Shown here piece after piece: positions 35,311-43,274 of a stretch of 64,000 nucleotides of DNA. The translations under genes were made by a program, and so were the position numbers. Within the stretch, counting starts at the first letter, position 1. Each line of letters begins with the position of its first letter. Origin of the DNA: Marinoscillum luteum (lineage in GTDB: Bacteria; Bacteroidota; Bacteroidia; Cytophagales; Cyclobacteriaceae); assembly GCF_044005705.1 (NCBI RefSeq), contig NZ_JBIPKE010000007.1, positions 51,678-115,677 of the forward strand, read 5' to 3'. The notes beneath the pieces were generated by a model that had not been told where the DNA came from, ran no database searches, and saw only the letters and a program-made list of their open reading frames with translations.

Positions 35311-36303
35311 ATGAAAGCGATTGTTGTCAGAGCGATTGATCAAAAGTATCAGCTGGAGTTTTCAGAAGTTTCTGATCCGGTTTTGAAGCCGGGCCACTGT
35401 CTGGTAAAACTAAAAGCTGCTGCTCTTAATAGGCGTGACTACTGGATTTCCGTAGGGAAATATCCAGGCATCAAAGATGGTGTGGTTTTGGGCTCGGACG
35501 GGTGCGGAGAGGTAGAAGCTGGTGAGCCGGCCTGGATGGGCAAGTCTGTGCTGATCAATCCAAACATCAACTGGGGGAATAACCCCGAGCATCAATCTTC
35601 TCAATACTCTATTCTGGGTACCCCTGAAAATGGAACTTTCGCAGAGTATCTAATGGTACCAACAGATCGGTTGATCGAAAAACCCCACTATTTGAGTGAT
35701 ACAGAGGCTGCTGCATTCCCACTGGCTGCCCTCACCGCATATAGGGCGGTATTCAGAAAGGCCAACGTTCAGAGAAATCAAAAAGTCCTGGTCACGGGTG
35801 TAGGAGGCGGGGTGTCTCAGTTCGCTTGTACTTTTGCTTTGGCTGTTGGTGCTGAAGTGTACGTGACCAGCAGCAGTGACGATAAGCTGACAAGAATGAT
35901 GAGAATGGGTGCCTCCGGCGGGTTCAACTATACTGACGCGGGCTGGGTGAAAGAGACAGGCGGAAAAGTGAATAAGTTTGACGCCATCATTGACAGTGCA
36001 GGGGGGAATGCCATTAATGATTACCTGAGACTTATTCAGCCGGGAGGCCGTATTGTGGTGTATGGCAGCACCACGGGAAAAACGGAAGGACTTGATTTAT
36101 TCAGATTGTTTTGGTCGCAAGCATCCATTGTGGGGTCTACCATGGGCAACGATGAGGAATTTGCGTCTATGGTTGATTTCATTACCAGCCATCAGATTAA
36201 ACCAATCGTTGATTCCGTACATCCATTTGCAGAGGGTGTTGAGGCTATACGCCAAATGGGAAGCTCCAGTCAATTTGGTAAGGTGGTGCTGGAGATGATA
36301 TAA
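35311..36303 (+). CDS. MDR-family NAD(P)-dependent oxidoreductase without zinc ligands
   Basis: This 330-residue protein has the medium-chain dehydrogenase layout: a catalytic N-terminal domain (ALNRRDYWISVGKYPG, GSDGCGEV) and a Rossmann domain starting VLVTGVGGGVSQFACTFALA. The catalytic-zinc Cys is replaced (ALNRRD instead of a CNxxD-type start), and the structural-zinc four-Cys lobe is absent. That places it with the quinone oxidoreductase-like members. Its ATG follows the dnaB stop directly and a terminator follows the gene. The substrate is unknown. Confidence 0.87.
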   Translation: MKAIVVRAIDQKYQLEFSEVSDPVLKPGHCLVKLKAAALNRRDYWISVGKYPGIKDGVVLGSDGCGEVEAGEPAWMGKSVLINPNINWGNNPEHQSSQYSILGTPENGTFAEYLMVPTDRLIEKPHYLSDTEAAAFPLAALTAYRAVFRKANVQRNQKVLVTGVGGGVSQFACTFALAVGAEVYVTSSSDDKLTRMMRMGASGGFNYTDAGWVKETGGKVNKFDAIIDSAGGNAINDYLRLIQPGGRIVVYGSTTGKTEGLDLFRLFWSQASIVGSTMGNDEEFASMVDFITSHQIKPIVDSVHPFAEGVEAIRQMGSSSQFGKVVLEMI

Positions 36304-36304
36304 A

Positions 36305-36332
36305 AAAACGTCTGACCTGAGCCAGACGTTTT
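36305..36332. terminator. Bidirectional terminator between convergent genes
   Basis: AAAACGTCTG (36305-36314) and CAGACGTTTT (36323-36332) form a perfect 10-bp stem with an 8-base loop. The plus-strand tail is short (TTTT within the stem end). On the minus strand the stem is followed by a longer T-run, so it fits best as terminator of the Amt fusion gene and also serves the oxidoreductase. Confidence 0.75.
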
Positions 36333-36356
36333 CAAGATGAGATATTTCAGCGATGC

Positions 36357-38606
36357 TCAGGGTTTGATGCCCATGACTAAAATGTCCTCGGTTTGGTCTT
36401 CTTTACCTTTCCAGTTTTCCAGTTCTGTGGTAATATTTATTTTCTGGTCGGCCATGGATTTTCCGGCACCCTTCTCCAGGAGTACCCTGAATTTGGTGGT
36501 GGAATATCGCTTGCCGCTTTCATTCAGTTGGTTCGGAAATCCTTCTGTACACAGGAAGAAAGCGTCACCTTTTGAGTAGTCTATTTTGACTCGTTCAAAT
36601 TTCTTTTGAGCTTTCCCGGACATACCCAGCGGAACATCCAGCCCTTTAAATTCTGTAAGGATACTATCTAGCTTTTTGGCATATAGCTTTACACCTGATC
36701 CCGACCCTGAATAATAAACCCTCCTTCGGACCGTATCTACCAATAGCATCCCAATTTCTACACCTTTTCTCACTTCCTCGTCGGCTTTGGATTGGCCAAG
36801 TGCCATGGTGAGCTTTTGATCCAGAATTTCGAGCACTTTCTCTGGGGCTAATATTTTTTTGATTCCCACTATCTCATTGAGCTGAGAGATGGTAAGTGCC
36901 GTAATAAATGCACTCGAAATGTCGGGATCCTGGGAGGTGGCGGCTATGGCGATGTTGTATCCTTTTTCCTTGCCATGCCAGTAAAATCCCGACGATACCT
37001 TTCCTTTCGGTTTCAGTAAAAGGAAAGAATCTTCAAATACGCTGGTGATGGAGTGTTCTTCTCCGAGTAGCACATCCTGCATGTTGCCGATGACATCCAT
37101 TTTATCCTTGTAAAAAGAAAGCTCCACCAGATCAACCGACGAGGTGCTCTTGTCCCTTTGCTCCTCGATGATACCGGAGAGGTACCTTACAGCCTTTAAA
37201 GTGGGTACCACATTGCCAGAGTCGTCGAGGTATTGTACACCTTCGTTTTTGATCAGATTGATGCGGGTTTCTCGAGGCAGGTTGAGGTATTCATCCACTT
37301 TGAAGAGGTTGTATGCCCGCTCGCCCACTCTTACTGATACTTGACTCACCGTTTGCTCAGGTAGTTCATCCAGCTCCATGGACTGAACCTGCGCTCCAAA
37401 TATGGCGCCATCTACCTCTTCATTAGGGGAGAGTCTAAGTCCGATTGTGGATTTAATCAACATGAAAATGAGGTAGGAGACCCCTACAGTGAATACGAAG
37501 CACACGATGATCCCAAAAATTTGTACGACGAGTTGAGTGCCTCTGCCGTGCATGAGGAACTCTTCTTTTCCGAAAAGCGCTACGCAAAGTGTACCGAATA
37601 CGCCACCAAATCCATGCACTGGAATGGCACCAACGGGATCATCCAACTTCCATTTTTCTGAAATAATGATATATGAAATATTATGAATAACACCGGCGAG
37701 TAGCCCAATGATCAAACTACTGATAGGGGAGACCACGTTGCAGCAAGCCGTGATGGCTACCAACCCGGTGAGAGATCCGCCAATGATCTTTTCTATCAGG
37801 TCCTGATTTTTTTGAAATATTTTGGCGTGTAGATAAGCGCTGAAACAAGCGCCAGCCGCTGCCAGGTTGGTGTTGAGAATGATGAGGGGCACGGAGGTAT
37901 CAAAGGCCAGGGCACTGCCGCCATTGAATCCCCACCAGCCCAGCCAAAGGATCATCACGCCCAAAACGCTGTATGCGTAATCAGAAGCTTTCACCGGGAT
38001 GAGTGTGCCCTTGGAGGTGAATCGTCCCAGGCGGGGCCCTACCATCCAAATGCCGACCAGACCTACCCAAGCGCCTACAGAGTGTACTACAGTGGAGCCG
38101 GCAAAGTCCATAAACCCAAGACCAGCAAGCCATGGTTGATTGTCTTCATTGAGTAGGTTTCCCCAGGCCCAGTGGCCAAAAATAGGGTATATCAGAACCG
38201 CGGTAAATAACGATGCTATGAAGTACGGCGCCAGGGCGGTCCTTCCAGACATAGCACCGGAGACGATCGTAAGAGCTGTGCCTGCAAAAGCAAGCTGGAA
38301 GATGAAGAACACCAACGGATAGCCGGGTTCCAGATCATTGCCAAAGAAGAAACTTGTACCAATGAACCCTCCGGCGGAGGTGCCAAACATTAACCCAAAA
38401 CCGATGATGAAGAATGCAAGACTTCCCGCTACCCAGTCCATCAGGTTCTTAATGCCGATTCCGGAGCGGTGTTCAGATTTGACCAGGCCTGTCTCCAATA
38501 CCTTGAAGCCGGCCTGCATGAAAAAAACGAGTGCTGCTGAGATGAGAATCCAGAGCGTGTCAGTGGTGTTGAAACTATCTGTCTGAGAGAGTTCTAATAG
38601 ATCCAT
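36357..38606 (-). CDS. Ammonium transporter (Amt) fused to degenerate SpoIIE-like domain
   Basis: This 749-residue protein has an Amt channel at about 14-395. It has eleven predicted TM helices, the conserved Asp167 and the twin pore histidines His175 (DFAGSTVVHSVGAW) and His331 (GAIPVHGFGG), so transport is probably intact. A soluble linker (about 400-515) leads to a SpoIIE/PP2C-like domain (about 515-749) that has lost its metal ligands. SGDFYW is SSGFYW (Gly540), the second aspartate is Thr557, SDG is TEG (Glu688), and TDD is TED (740-741). Amt fusions to signalling domains such as histidine kinases are known. Here the output is a pseudophosphatase, so the channel may act as an ammonium sensor that binds a partner-switch protein. 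Confidence 0.9.
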   Translation of the reverse strand: MDLLELSQTDSFNTTDTLWILISAALVFFMQAGFKVLETGLVKSEHRSGIGIKNLMDWVAGSLAFFIIGFGLMFGTSAGGFIGTSFFFGNDLEPGYPLVFFIFQLAFAGTALTIVSGAMSGRTALAPYFIASLFTAVLIYPIFGHWAWGNLLNEDNQPWLAGLGFMDFAGSTVVHSVGAWVGLVGIWMVGPRLGRFTSKGTLIPVKASDYAYSVLGVMILWLGWWGFNGGSALAFDTSVPLIILNTNLAAAGACFSAYLHAKIFQKNQDLIEKIIGGSLTGLVAITACCNVVSPISSLIIGLLAGVIHNISYIIISEKWKLDDPVGAIPVHGFGGVFGTLCVALFGKEEFLMHGRGTQLVVQIFGIIVCFVFTVGVSYLIFMLIKSTIGLRLSPNEEVDGAIFGAQVQSMELDELPEQTVSQVSVRVGERAYNLFKVDEYLNLPRETRINLIKNEGVQYLDDSGNVVPTLKAVRYLSGIIEEQRDKSTSSVDLVELSFYKDKMDVIGNMQDVLLGEEHSITSVFEDSFLLLKPKGKVSSGFYWHGKEKGYNIAIAATSQDPDISSAFITALTISQLNEIVGIKKILAPEKVLEILDQKLTMALGQSKADEEVRKGVEIGMLLVDTVRRRVYYSGSGSGVKLYAKKLDSILTEFKGLDVPLGMSGKAQKKFERVKIDYSKGDAFFLCTEGFPNQLNESGKRYSTTKFRVLLEKGAGKSMADQKINITTELENWKGKEDQTEDILVMGIKP

Positions 38607-38855
38607 AGAAGTTGGTTGGTTGGTTGAAAACTACGGAAATTTAGATAATACTTTCTTTTATTAAGAATTACGCAATTAAATGTTAATTTATTTACATTTT
38701 ATATTGCTAAATGGAATAATTGTTGATTATTTAATAATTGAAGGTGGGCAAAGAATCAGTTTTTTATAAATAATGAAATAATCAATTTTAGATTCAATAA
38801 AAGACCGAATAAAATTTTAAACTATTCTTTTTTTCAGACTTATAGTTCTAATAAT

Positions 38856-39176
38856 TCATTCCTCAAATTGGAAATTCATATAAGCGGATCGTAACTCTTT
38901 GAGGGCATGCGCTTCATTGAGTTCAGTGGCCATCTCTATACCGGCCAGGTAAATTTGCTCAGCTCTTTTTCGATCACCTAGTTCAGAGTAGAGTGCCGCG
39001 GCATGATAATAGGTGCCGATATATTTCGAATGATTTTTTAGTAATTCTTCAAACAATTGCGCACTTTTTTCCTTATTTTCTTGAAGGTGTTCCAGAGCGA
39101 GCGCGTATTTTGGAAAAGGGTCATTTGGGTCATCCTCTATGAATTTCTCAAGCTGCCTGATGCGATCTGTGTTCAT
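38856..39176 (-). CDS. Small TPR protein
   Basis: This 106-residue protein contains about two tetratricopeptide-like helix pairs (DPNDPFPKYALALEHLQENK and SKYIGTYYHAAALYSELGDR) and a further helix. It has no signal peptide, so it is a small cytoplasmic scaffold. It is divergent from the ETF genes. Short TPR proteins of this type are common in Bacteroidota. No specific partner is evident. Confidence 0.8.
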   Translation of the reverse strand: MNTDRIRQLEKFIEDDPNDPFPKYALALEHLQENKEKSAQLFEELLKNHSKYIGTYYHAAALYSELGDRKRAEQIYLAGIEMATELNEAHALKELRSAYMNFQFEE

Positions 39177-39243
39177 CCTATGTTGATATTATTTACTAAC
39201 TTCGAAGCCTTAATATTAACCCTAAATTTTTAAGAAAAAGAGA

Positions 39244-39981
39244 ATGAAAATACTCGTTTGTATTACACACGTACCCGATACAACGTCTAAGATTTCTTTC
39301 ACAGACAATAACACAAAGTTCGACAAGACCGGCGTGCAGTACATCATCGGCCCCTATGATGATTATGCCCTGGCAAGAGCTGTGGAACTGAAGGAGTCCT
39401 CGGGTGGATCCATCACTGTGTTAAATGTGGGAGAAGCCGAAACCGAGCCTACCTTACGCAAGGCTTTGGCCATTGGTGCGGATGATGCCATCAGGATCAA
39501 TGCTTTTCCAAGAGATGCTTTTTTCGTGGCAAAAGAGATTGCCAAGGCTGCTCAGCAAGGTGAATATGATCTGATATTGATGGGACGTGAGTCGATAGAT
39601 TTCAACGGAGGTCAGGTACATAGTATGGTAGGTGAACTGATGGGGTTACCCTCAGTATCTCCCGTGATGGTGCTGGACATAGAAGGTAATACAGCAAAAA
39701 TTCAGCGGGAAATAGAAGGAGGTAAAGAATTTATGGAGCTGGATCTGCCTTTCGTGGCAGGTTGTCAGGAGCCAATTGCCGAATGGAAAATCCCTAACAT
39801 GCGAGGCATTATGTCGGCTCGTTCCAAGCCTTTGAATGTGGTGGAGCCATCTACCGATGATAAAGCCACAGAAGTAGAGGTGTTTGAGCTACCACCAGCG
39901 AAAAGCGGGGTAAAACTCATTGATCCGGATCATCTGGACGAACTGGTTAATCTATTGAAGAACGAAGCAAAAGTATTGTAA
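39244..39981 (+). CDS. etfB: Electron transfer flavoprotein beta subunit
   Basis: This 245-residue protein has the ETF-beta pattern: KILVCITHVPDTTSKISF, DDYALARAVELKES, the AMP-binding region DLILMGRESIDFNGGQVHSM, and MRGIMSARSKPLNVV. With the alpha subunit it accepts electrons from acyl-CoA and other flavin dehydrogenases and passes them to ETF:quinone oxidoreductase. It is the first gene of an etfB-etfA-bifunctional nuclease-nupC set. A TAACTTCG-like element lies about 40 bp upstream, but with no -33 match. Confidence 0.95.
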   Translation: MKILVCITHVPDTTSKISFTDNNTKFDKTGVQYIIGPYDDYALARAVELKESSGGSITVLNVGEAETEPTLRKALAIGADDAIRINAFPRDAFFVAKEIAKAAQQGEYDLILMGRESIDFNGGQVHSMVGELMGLPSVSPVMVLDIEGNTAKIQREIEGGKEFMELDLPFVAGCQEPIAEWKIPNMRGIMSARSKPLNVVEPSTDDKATEVEVFELPPAKSGVKLIDPDHLDELVNLLKNEAKVL

Positions 39982-39982
39982 G

Positions 39983-40939
39983 ATGTCAGCATTAGTATTT
40001 GTAGAAATAGAAGAAGGAGCAGTAAAGAAATCCTCCCTGGAGGCGGTGAGTTATGCTGCGCAGGTAGATGGATCTGCCGTGGCTATCGTATTTGGCGCGT
40101 TAAGTGATGATGAAGCCTCAAAAATAGGAGCGGCCGGTGCTTCGAAAATATTGCATGCCAGCGATGAGAAATTGGCCACACCCAATATCATGGCATATGC
40201 TTCGGCCATAGCAGAGGCAATGGAAAAGGAAAGTAGTTCCTTGTTGGTGTTGGCTAAGTCATCTCTTGGTGACCCTGTGTCGGCCCGAGTGGCCATCAAA
40301 ACCGGAGCATCATTGGCCACCAATGTGGTGGACCTTCCGGATACATCGGGCGGGTTCAAGGTGAAGTGTAGTATCTACACAGGAAAGGCTTTTGCAATGA
40401 CCACACTAAGTGGTGATAAGAAAATACTCGGTCTTAAAAAGAACGCTATTGCTATCAAAGAGGATGGAGGATCTGCAAGTGTAGAAACCTTTTCACCTAC
40501 TTTGAACGATGCGGACTTCAAGGTGAAGGTGACCAGCAGGGAAAAGGCAACAGGTGAAATATTACTACCAGAAGCAGATTTGGTGGTGTCTGGTGGCCGT
40601 GGATTGAAAGGCCCCGAGAATTGGGGAATGATAGAGGAGTTGGCCAAAACGATAGGAGCGGCTACTGGCTGTAGTAAACCTGTTTCAGACATGGATTGGA
40701 GACCACACCACGAACATGTGGGCCAGACAGGTGTAAAGGTGAGTCCATCTCTTTATATTGCTGTAGGAATCTCCGGAGCCATTCAGCATTTGGCAGGTGT
40801 CAATTCCTCCAAGTACATATTGGTCATAAATAAAGATGCAGAGGCACCTTTCTTCAAAGCCGCTGATTACGGTGTGGTGGGAGATGCATTCGAGGTAATA
40901 CCAAAACTAACAGAAGCGATCAAGGCACAGCAAGGTTAA
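39983..40939 (+). CDS. etfA: Electron transfer flavoprotein alpha subunit
   Basis: This 318-residue protein has a clear FAD domain: VSGGRGLKGPENWGMIEEL, the conserved VGQTGVKVSPSLYIAVGISG and HLAGVNSSKYILVINKDAEA. It starts one base after the etfB stop. Its stop overlaps the start of the next gene (ATGG after TAA within GTTAATGG), so translation is coupled. Confidence 0.95.
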   Translation: MSALVFVEIEEGAVKKSSLEAVSYAAQVDGSAVAIVFGALSDDEASKIGAAGASKILHASDEKLATPNIMAYASAIAEAMEKESSSLLVLAKSSLGDPVSARVAIKTGASLATNVVDLPDTSGGFKVKCSIYTGKAFAMTTLSGDKKILGLKKNAIAIKEDGGSASVETFSPTLNDADFKVKVTSREKATGEILLPEADLVVSGGRGLKGPENWGMIEELAKTIGAATGCSKPVSDMDWRPHHEHVGQTGVKVSPSLYIAVGISGAIQHLAGVNSSKYILVINKDAEAPFFKAADYGVVGDAFEVIPKLTEAIKAQQG

Positions 40940-41535
40940 TGGCAGATAAAATCAAATTAGAAATACTAGGACTCTCATCGAGTCAATCACAATCTGGATC
41001 ATTTGCATTGGTACTGGGTGAGGTAGGCGGAAACCGTCGCCTCCCCATTATCATTGGGATGTTTGAAGCCCAGGCGATTGCCATCGAAATAGAGGAGATC
41101 ACTCCCAACAGGCCCATGACGCATGACTTATTTAAGTCGTTCGCATTTAATCTGGGGTATGATATCAAGGAGATTTATATCTCCGATCTGAAAGAGGGGG
41201 TCTTTTTCGCTAAAATCATTTGTGAGTCAGGGGGAAATCAATTTGAAATAGACGCCCGACCATCTGATGCTATCGCGATTGGTCTGAGATTTAAAGTAGA
41301 TATATACACCCATGAGTCCATCCTGACTGAAGCTGGTATTGTACTTACAGACGAAGAGGAAGAAATCACTGAGGTGAAACGTAAGTCTACCGGCTCAGGT
41401 AAGCCTGAACCTGTTTCCAAAAAATTGGAGGACTTACCCTCGGATCAACTCAACAGTATGCTGGATGAGGCATTGGCTCAGGAAGATTATGAGCGAGCAG
41501 CCAAGATTCGGGATGAAATCAATAAACGAAACTAA
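40939..41535 (+). CDS. Bifunctional nuclease family protein (DUF151) with UvrB/C motif
   Basis: This 198-residue protein has the DUF151 domain at about 5-135: SFALVLGEVGGNRRLPIIIG, TPNRPMTHDLFKSF and IDARPSDAIAIGLRF. A C-terminal UvrB/UvrC-type helix hairpin follows (LNSMLDEALAQEDYERAAKI). Plant and bacterial relatives have been reported to cut DNA and RNA, but a nuclease role here is by family only. The start overlaps the etfA stop. Confidence 0.88.
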   Translation: MADKIKLEILGLSSSQSQSGSFALVLGEVGGNRRLPIIIGMFEAQAIAIEIEEITPNRPMTHDLFKSFAFNLGYDIKEIYISDLKEGVFFAKIICESGGNQFEIDARPSDAIAIGLRFKVDIYTHESILTEAGIVLTDEEEEITEVKRKSTGSGKPEPVSKKLEDLPSDQLNSMLDEALAQEDYERAAKIRDEINKRN

Positions 41536-41549
41536 CTCACCACAGGATT

Positions 41550-42839
41550 TTGATGGATGTACTCAGGGCTGCATTTGGGCTGATATTTTTGGTAGGTGTA
41601 GCCTATCTTTTTTCACTTAAGCGAAAATCTGTTGACTGGAGGCTCGTGCTTACCGGTATCGCGCTACAAGTGATATTTGGTCTGCTGATTACACAGATAG
41701 ATTTTGTTCGGCAGGCGTTCAATTGGATCAGCCGTCAGTTCGTGGTGTTGCTGAGCTTCTCAGGAGATGGGGCATCCTTTCTGTTTGGCAGCCTGATGGA
41801 CACGGAGAACATGGGCTTTATTTTTGCCCTTCAGGTACTTCCCACGGTTATTTTCTTCTCTACTGTGACCTCAGGTCTGTATTACCTCGGCGTGCTTCAG
41901 TGGATTGTGAAGGGCATTGCCTGGATCATGACACGAACAATGAAGCTTTCAGGGGCTGAATCTCTTTCAGCAGCGGCTAATATTTTCCTTGGACAAACCG
42001 AAGCACCATTGCTGGTGCGACCGTTTGTGCCTAAAATGACCAATTCAGAATTAATGTGCCTGATGACAGGGGGTATGGCCACCATTGCAGGTGGTGTGCT
42101 GGCTGGTTATGTGGCCTTTTTGGGAGGCGGAGACCCTGTGGCCCAGGAACGATTTGCAGCTTATCTGCTCAGCGCTTCTATTATGAACGCACCAGCAGCT
42201 ATAGTGATGTCTAAGATCATGTTGCCGGAACTTAACCGAGATCAGATCAATACGGATTTGACAGTATCCTCAGATACTATGGGGGTGAATCTGGTGGATG
42301 CTTTGGCCAGAGGTGCAGCCGAGGGCTTGAAGCTGGCCCTAAATATTGGTGCTATGCTGTTGGCCTTTATTGCACTAATTGCAGCGATCAACTATATACT
42401 GATGGCGCTTGGTGATGTCACAGGTCTGAATGCTGTGATCGTTTCCAGTACCAATGGTAGTTTCGATGGTTTTTCATTAGAGTATATACTTGGTCAGTTC
42501 TTCAGGATTTTTGCCTTTGTCATCGGTGTGGACTGGAATGAGTCCTTGCAGGTGGGTAGCCTTTTGGGTCAAAAAGTAGTGGTAAACGAGTTTGTAGCCT
42601 ACCTGGGACTGTCAGAGTTTGTAGCTGAGGGAGCTCTTAATGAGAAGTCCATCGTAATAGCGACTTACGCCCTTTGTGGATTTGCTAATTTCAGCTCCAT
42701 TGCCATCCAGATTGGTGGTATTGGTGGGATGGCTCCAACACAGCAGGGTAATATTTCAAAATTGGGACTTAGGGCATTATTTGCGGCCACCCTTGCTACG
42801 ATGATGACCGCCTCCATTGCCGGAGCACTAATGGTCTAG
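41550..42839 (+). CDS. nupC: Concentrative nucleoside transporter (NupC/CNT)
   Basis: This 429-residue inner-membrane protein has the CNT layout: N-terminal TM helices, GLLITQIDFVRQAFNWI, the binding-site segment FLGQTEAPLLVRPFV, and the late CGFANFSSIAIQIGGIGGM. It should import nucleosides with sodium or protons. It is the last gene of the etf-led set, starting 14 bp after the DUF151 gene, and overlaps the convergent mgsA by 4 bases. Confidence 0.93.
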   Translation: MMDVLRAAFGLIFLVGVAYLFSLKRKSVDWRLVLTGIALQVIFGLLITQIDFVRQAFNWISRQFVVLLSFSGDGASFLFGSLMDTENMGFIFALQVLPTVIFFSTVTSGLYYLGVLQWIVKGIAWIMTRTMKLSGAESLSAAANIFLGQTEAPLLVRPFVPKMTNSELMCLMTGGMATIAGGVLAGYVAFLGGGDPVAQERFAAYLLSASIMNAPAAIVMSKIMLPELNRDQINTDLTVSSDTMGVNLVDALARGAAEGLKLALNIGAMLLAFIALIAAINYILMALGDVTGLNAVIVSSTNGSFDGFSLEYILGQFFRIFAFVIGVDWNESLQVGSLLGQKVVVNEFVAYLGLSEFVAEGALNEKSIVIATYALCGFANFSSIAIQIGGIGGMAPTQQGNISKLGLRALFAATLATMMTASIAGALMV

Positions 42840-43210
42840 CTATCTATCTTCTTAAGTAGCGAGTTCATCATGAGCCCTGCAGCTGCAGGATTGGTAGCCA
42901 ATGGGATGTCATGTACATCGCATATCCTCATGAGCATTTGCACATCGGGTTCGTGTGGGTGTTTGCCCATGGGGTCTCTAAAGAAAATGACCATGTCGAG
43001 CTTCTTCTCAGCCGCCTCAGCTGCGATCTGAGCATCACCGCCCAGCGGGCCTGATAAATAACGATGTACTTTCAGTCCAGCTTTTTCTACGTGCGACCCT
43101 GTGGTTCCTGTGGAGACTAGTTCTACCTTTTCTAACCAGTCTTTGTATTTGAGCAGAAATGCTACCATTTCAGCTTTTTTGCCATCGTGGGCGATAATTG
43201 CGATTTTCAT
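42836..43210 (-). CDS. mgsA: Methylglyoxal synthase
   Basis: From the ATG at 43210 the product is 124 residues. It shows the MgsA signature: MKIAIIAHDGKKAEMVAFL, STGTTGSHVEKAGL, SGPLGGDAQIAAE, and the catalytic region FFRDPMGKHPHEPDV with its His residues. It converts dihydroxyacetone phosphate to methylglyoxal, a glycolytic bypass. The ATG at 43237 adds nine residues not found in the family. It follows pckA on the same strand. Confidence 0.94.
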   Translation of the reverse strand: MKIAIIAHDGKKAEMVAFLLKYKDWLEKVELVSTGTTGSHVEKAGLKVHRYLSGPLGGDAQIAAEAAEKKLDMVIFFRDPMGKHPHEPDVQMLMRICDVHDIPLATNPAAAGLMMNSLLKKIDS

Positions 43211-43274
43211 GGGGGCAAAATAAAAAATGGCAGCCAATTAATTGACTGCCATCCATGATTAAATCATTTTCATT

